A DNA stretch of 15,010 nt from Methanobacteriota archaeon (lineage in GTDB: Archaea; Thermoplasmatota; Poseidoniia; Poseidoniales; Poseidoniaceae): contig PBXF01000011.1 in NCBI GenBank assembly GCA_002727515.1, positions 166,616 to 181,625 of the forward strand, read 5' to 3'. Both the position numbers and the translations under genes were made by a program. Below are positions 14,960 to 15,010 of the stretch, in pieces (the stretch's first letter is position 1; every line of letters starts with the position of its first letter). The notes under the pieces are model-generated. The model saw nothing but the letters and a program-made list of their open reading frames with translations, was not told the DNA's origin and ran no database searches.

Positions 14960-15010
14960 TGAATTTACATCTATGGCTACAGAATAAAATTTTTCATCCG
15001 TTTTTCTTCA

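Overview
This AT-rich window reads like a free-living marine archaeon, most likely of the Marine Group II/III (Thermoplasmatota, Poseidoniales-like) type. That placement is an inference. It rests on the 219-residue archaeal form of triosephosphate isomerase, GAGGGG/GGAGG/AGGTG-type ribosome sites alternating with apparently leaderless starts, a carotenoid-type prenyl synthase block, and many small membrane proteins with no recognisable family. No rRNA, tRNA, CRISPR array or insertion sequence is visible.

Layout. 1-795 (+) is the C-terminal two thirds of a glutaryl-CoA dehydrogenase, cut by the window edge. It converges, with one base between stops, on a leftward operon at 797-4728: a squalene/phytoene-synthase-family enzyme (first gene), a CrtB-like phytoene synthase, and a membrane-anchored alpha/beta hydrolase. 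A divergent intergenic region (4729-4901) separates this operon from a rightward gene for a protein with two identical-spacing zinc ribbons and a long Pro/Gly/Arg-rich repeat tail (4902-6479). That gene abuts, stop to stop with no gap, the leftward succinyl-CoA synthetase pair sucD-sucC (6480-8599). Across a second divergent gap lie a sugar-nucleotide pyrophosphorylase (8703-9677) and archaeal tpiA (9710-10369).

10380-13055 holds a divergent pair. One gene encodes a RecB/Cas4-like PD-(D/E)XK-family protein whose catalytic residues look lost while its four putative Fe-S cysteines remain. The other encodes an iron-sulfur (6-4) photolyase of the FeS-BCP/PhrB class. Their 90-base shared upstream region contains an 8-bp perfect inverted repeat.

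13056-15010 is accessory sequence: short hypothetical membrane proteins, a membrane-anchored protein with a WW-like Trp-spaced C-terminus, and, at 13196-13261 on the minus strand, a 21-residue peptide with nine cysteines that looks like a miniature metallothionein. It has a TATA-like element at the distance expected for a leaderless transcript. This peptide and the degenerate Fe-S nuclease-like protein next to the photolyase are the most unusual items here.

Functionally, the first 10 kb is central and amino-acid metabolism (glutaryl-CoA oxidation, TCA cycle, gluconeogenesis/glycolysis, sugar nucleotide supply) plus isoprenoid condensation, which in a sunlit marine archaeon could feed carotenoid or retinal synthesis. 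The photolyase fits a light-exposed lifestyle. Starts are assigned by eye; where an internal start is preferred over the longest open frame, the entry says why.
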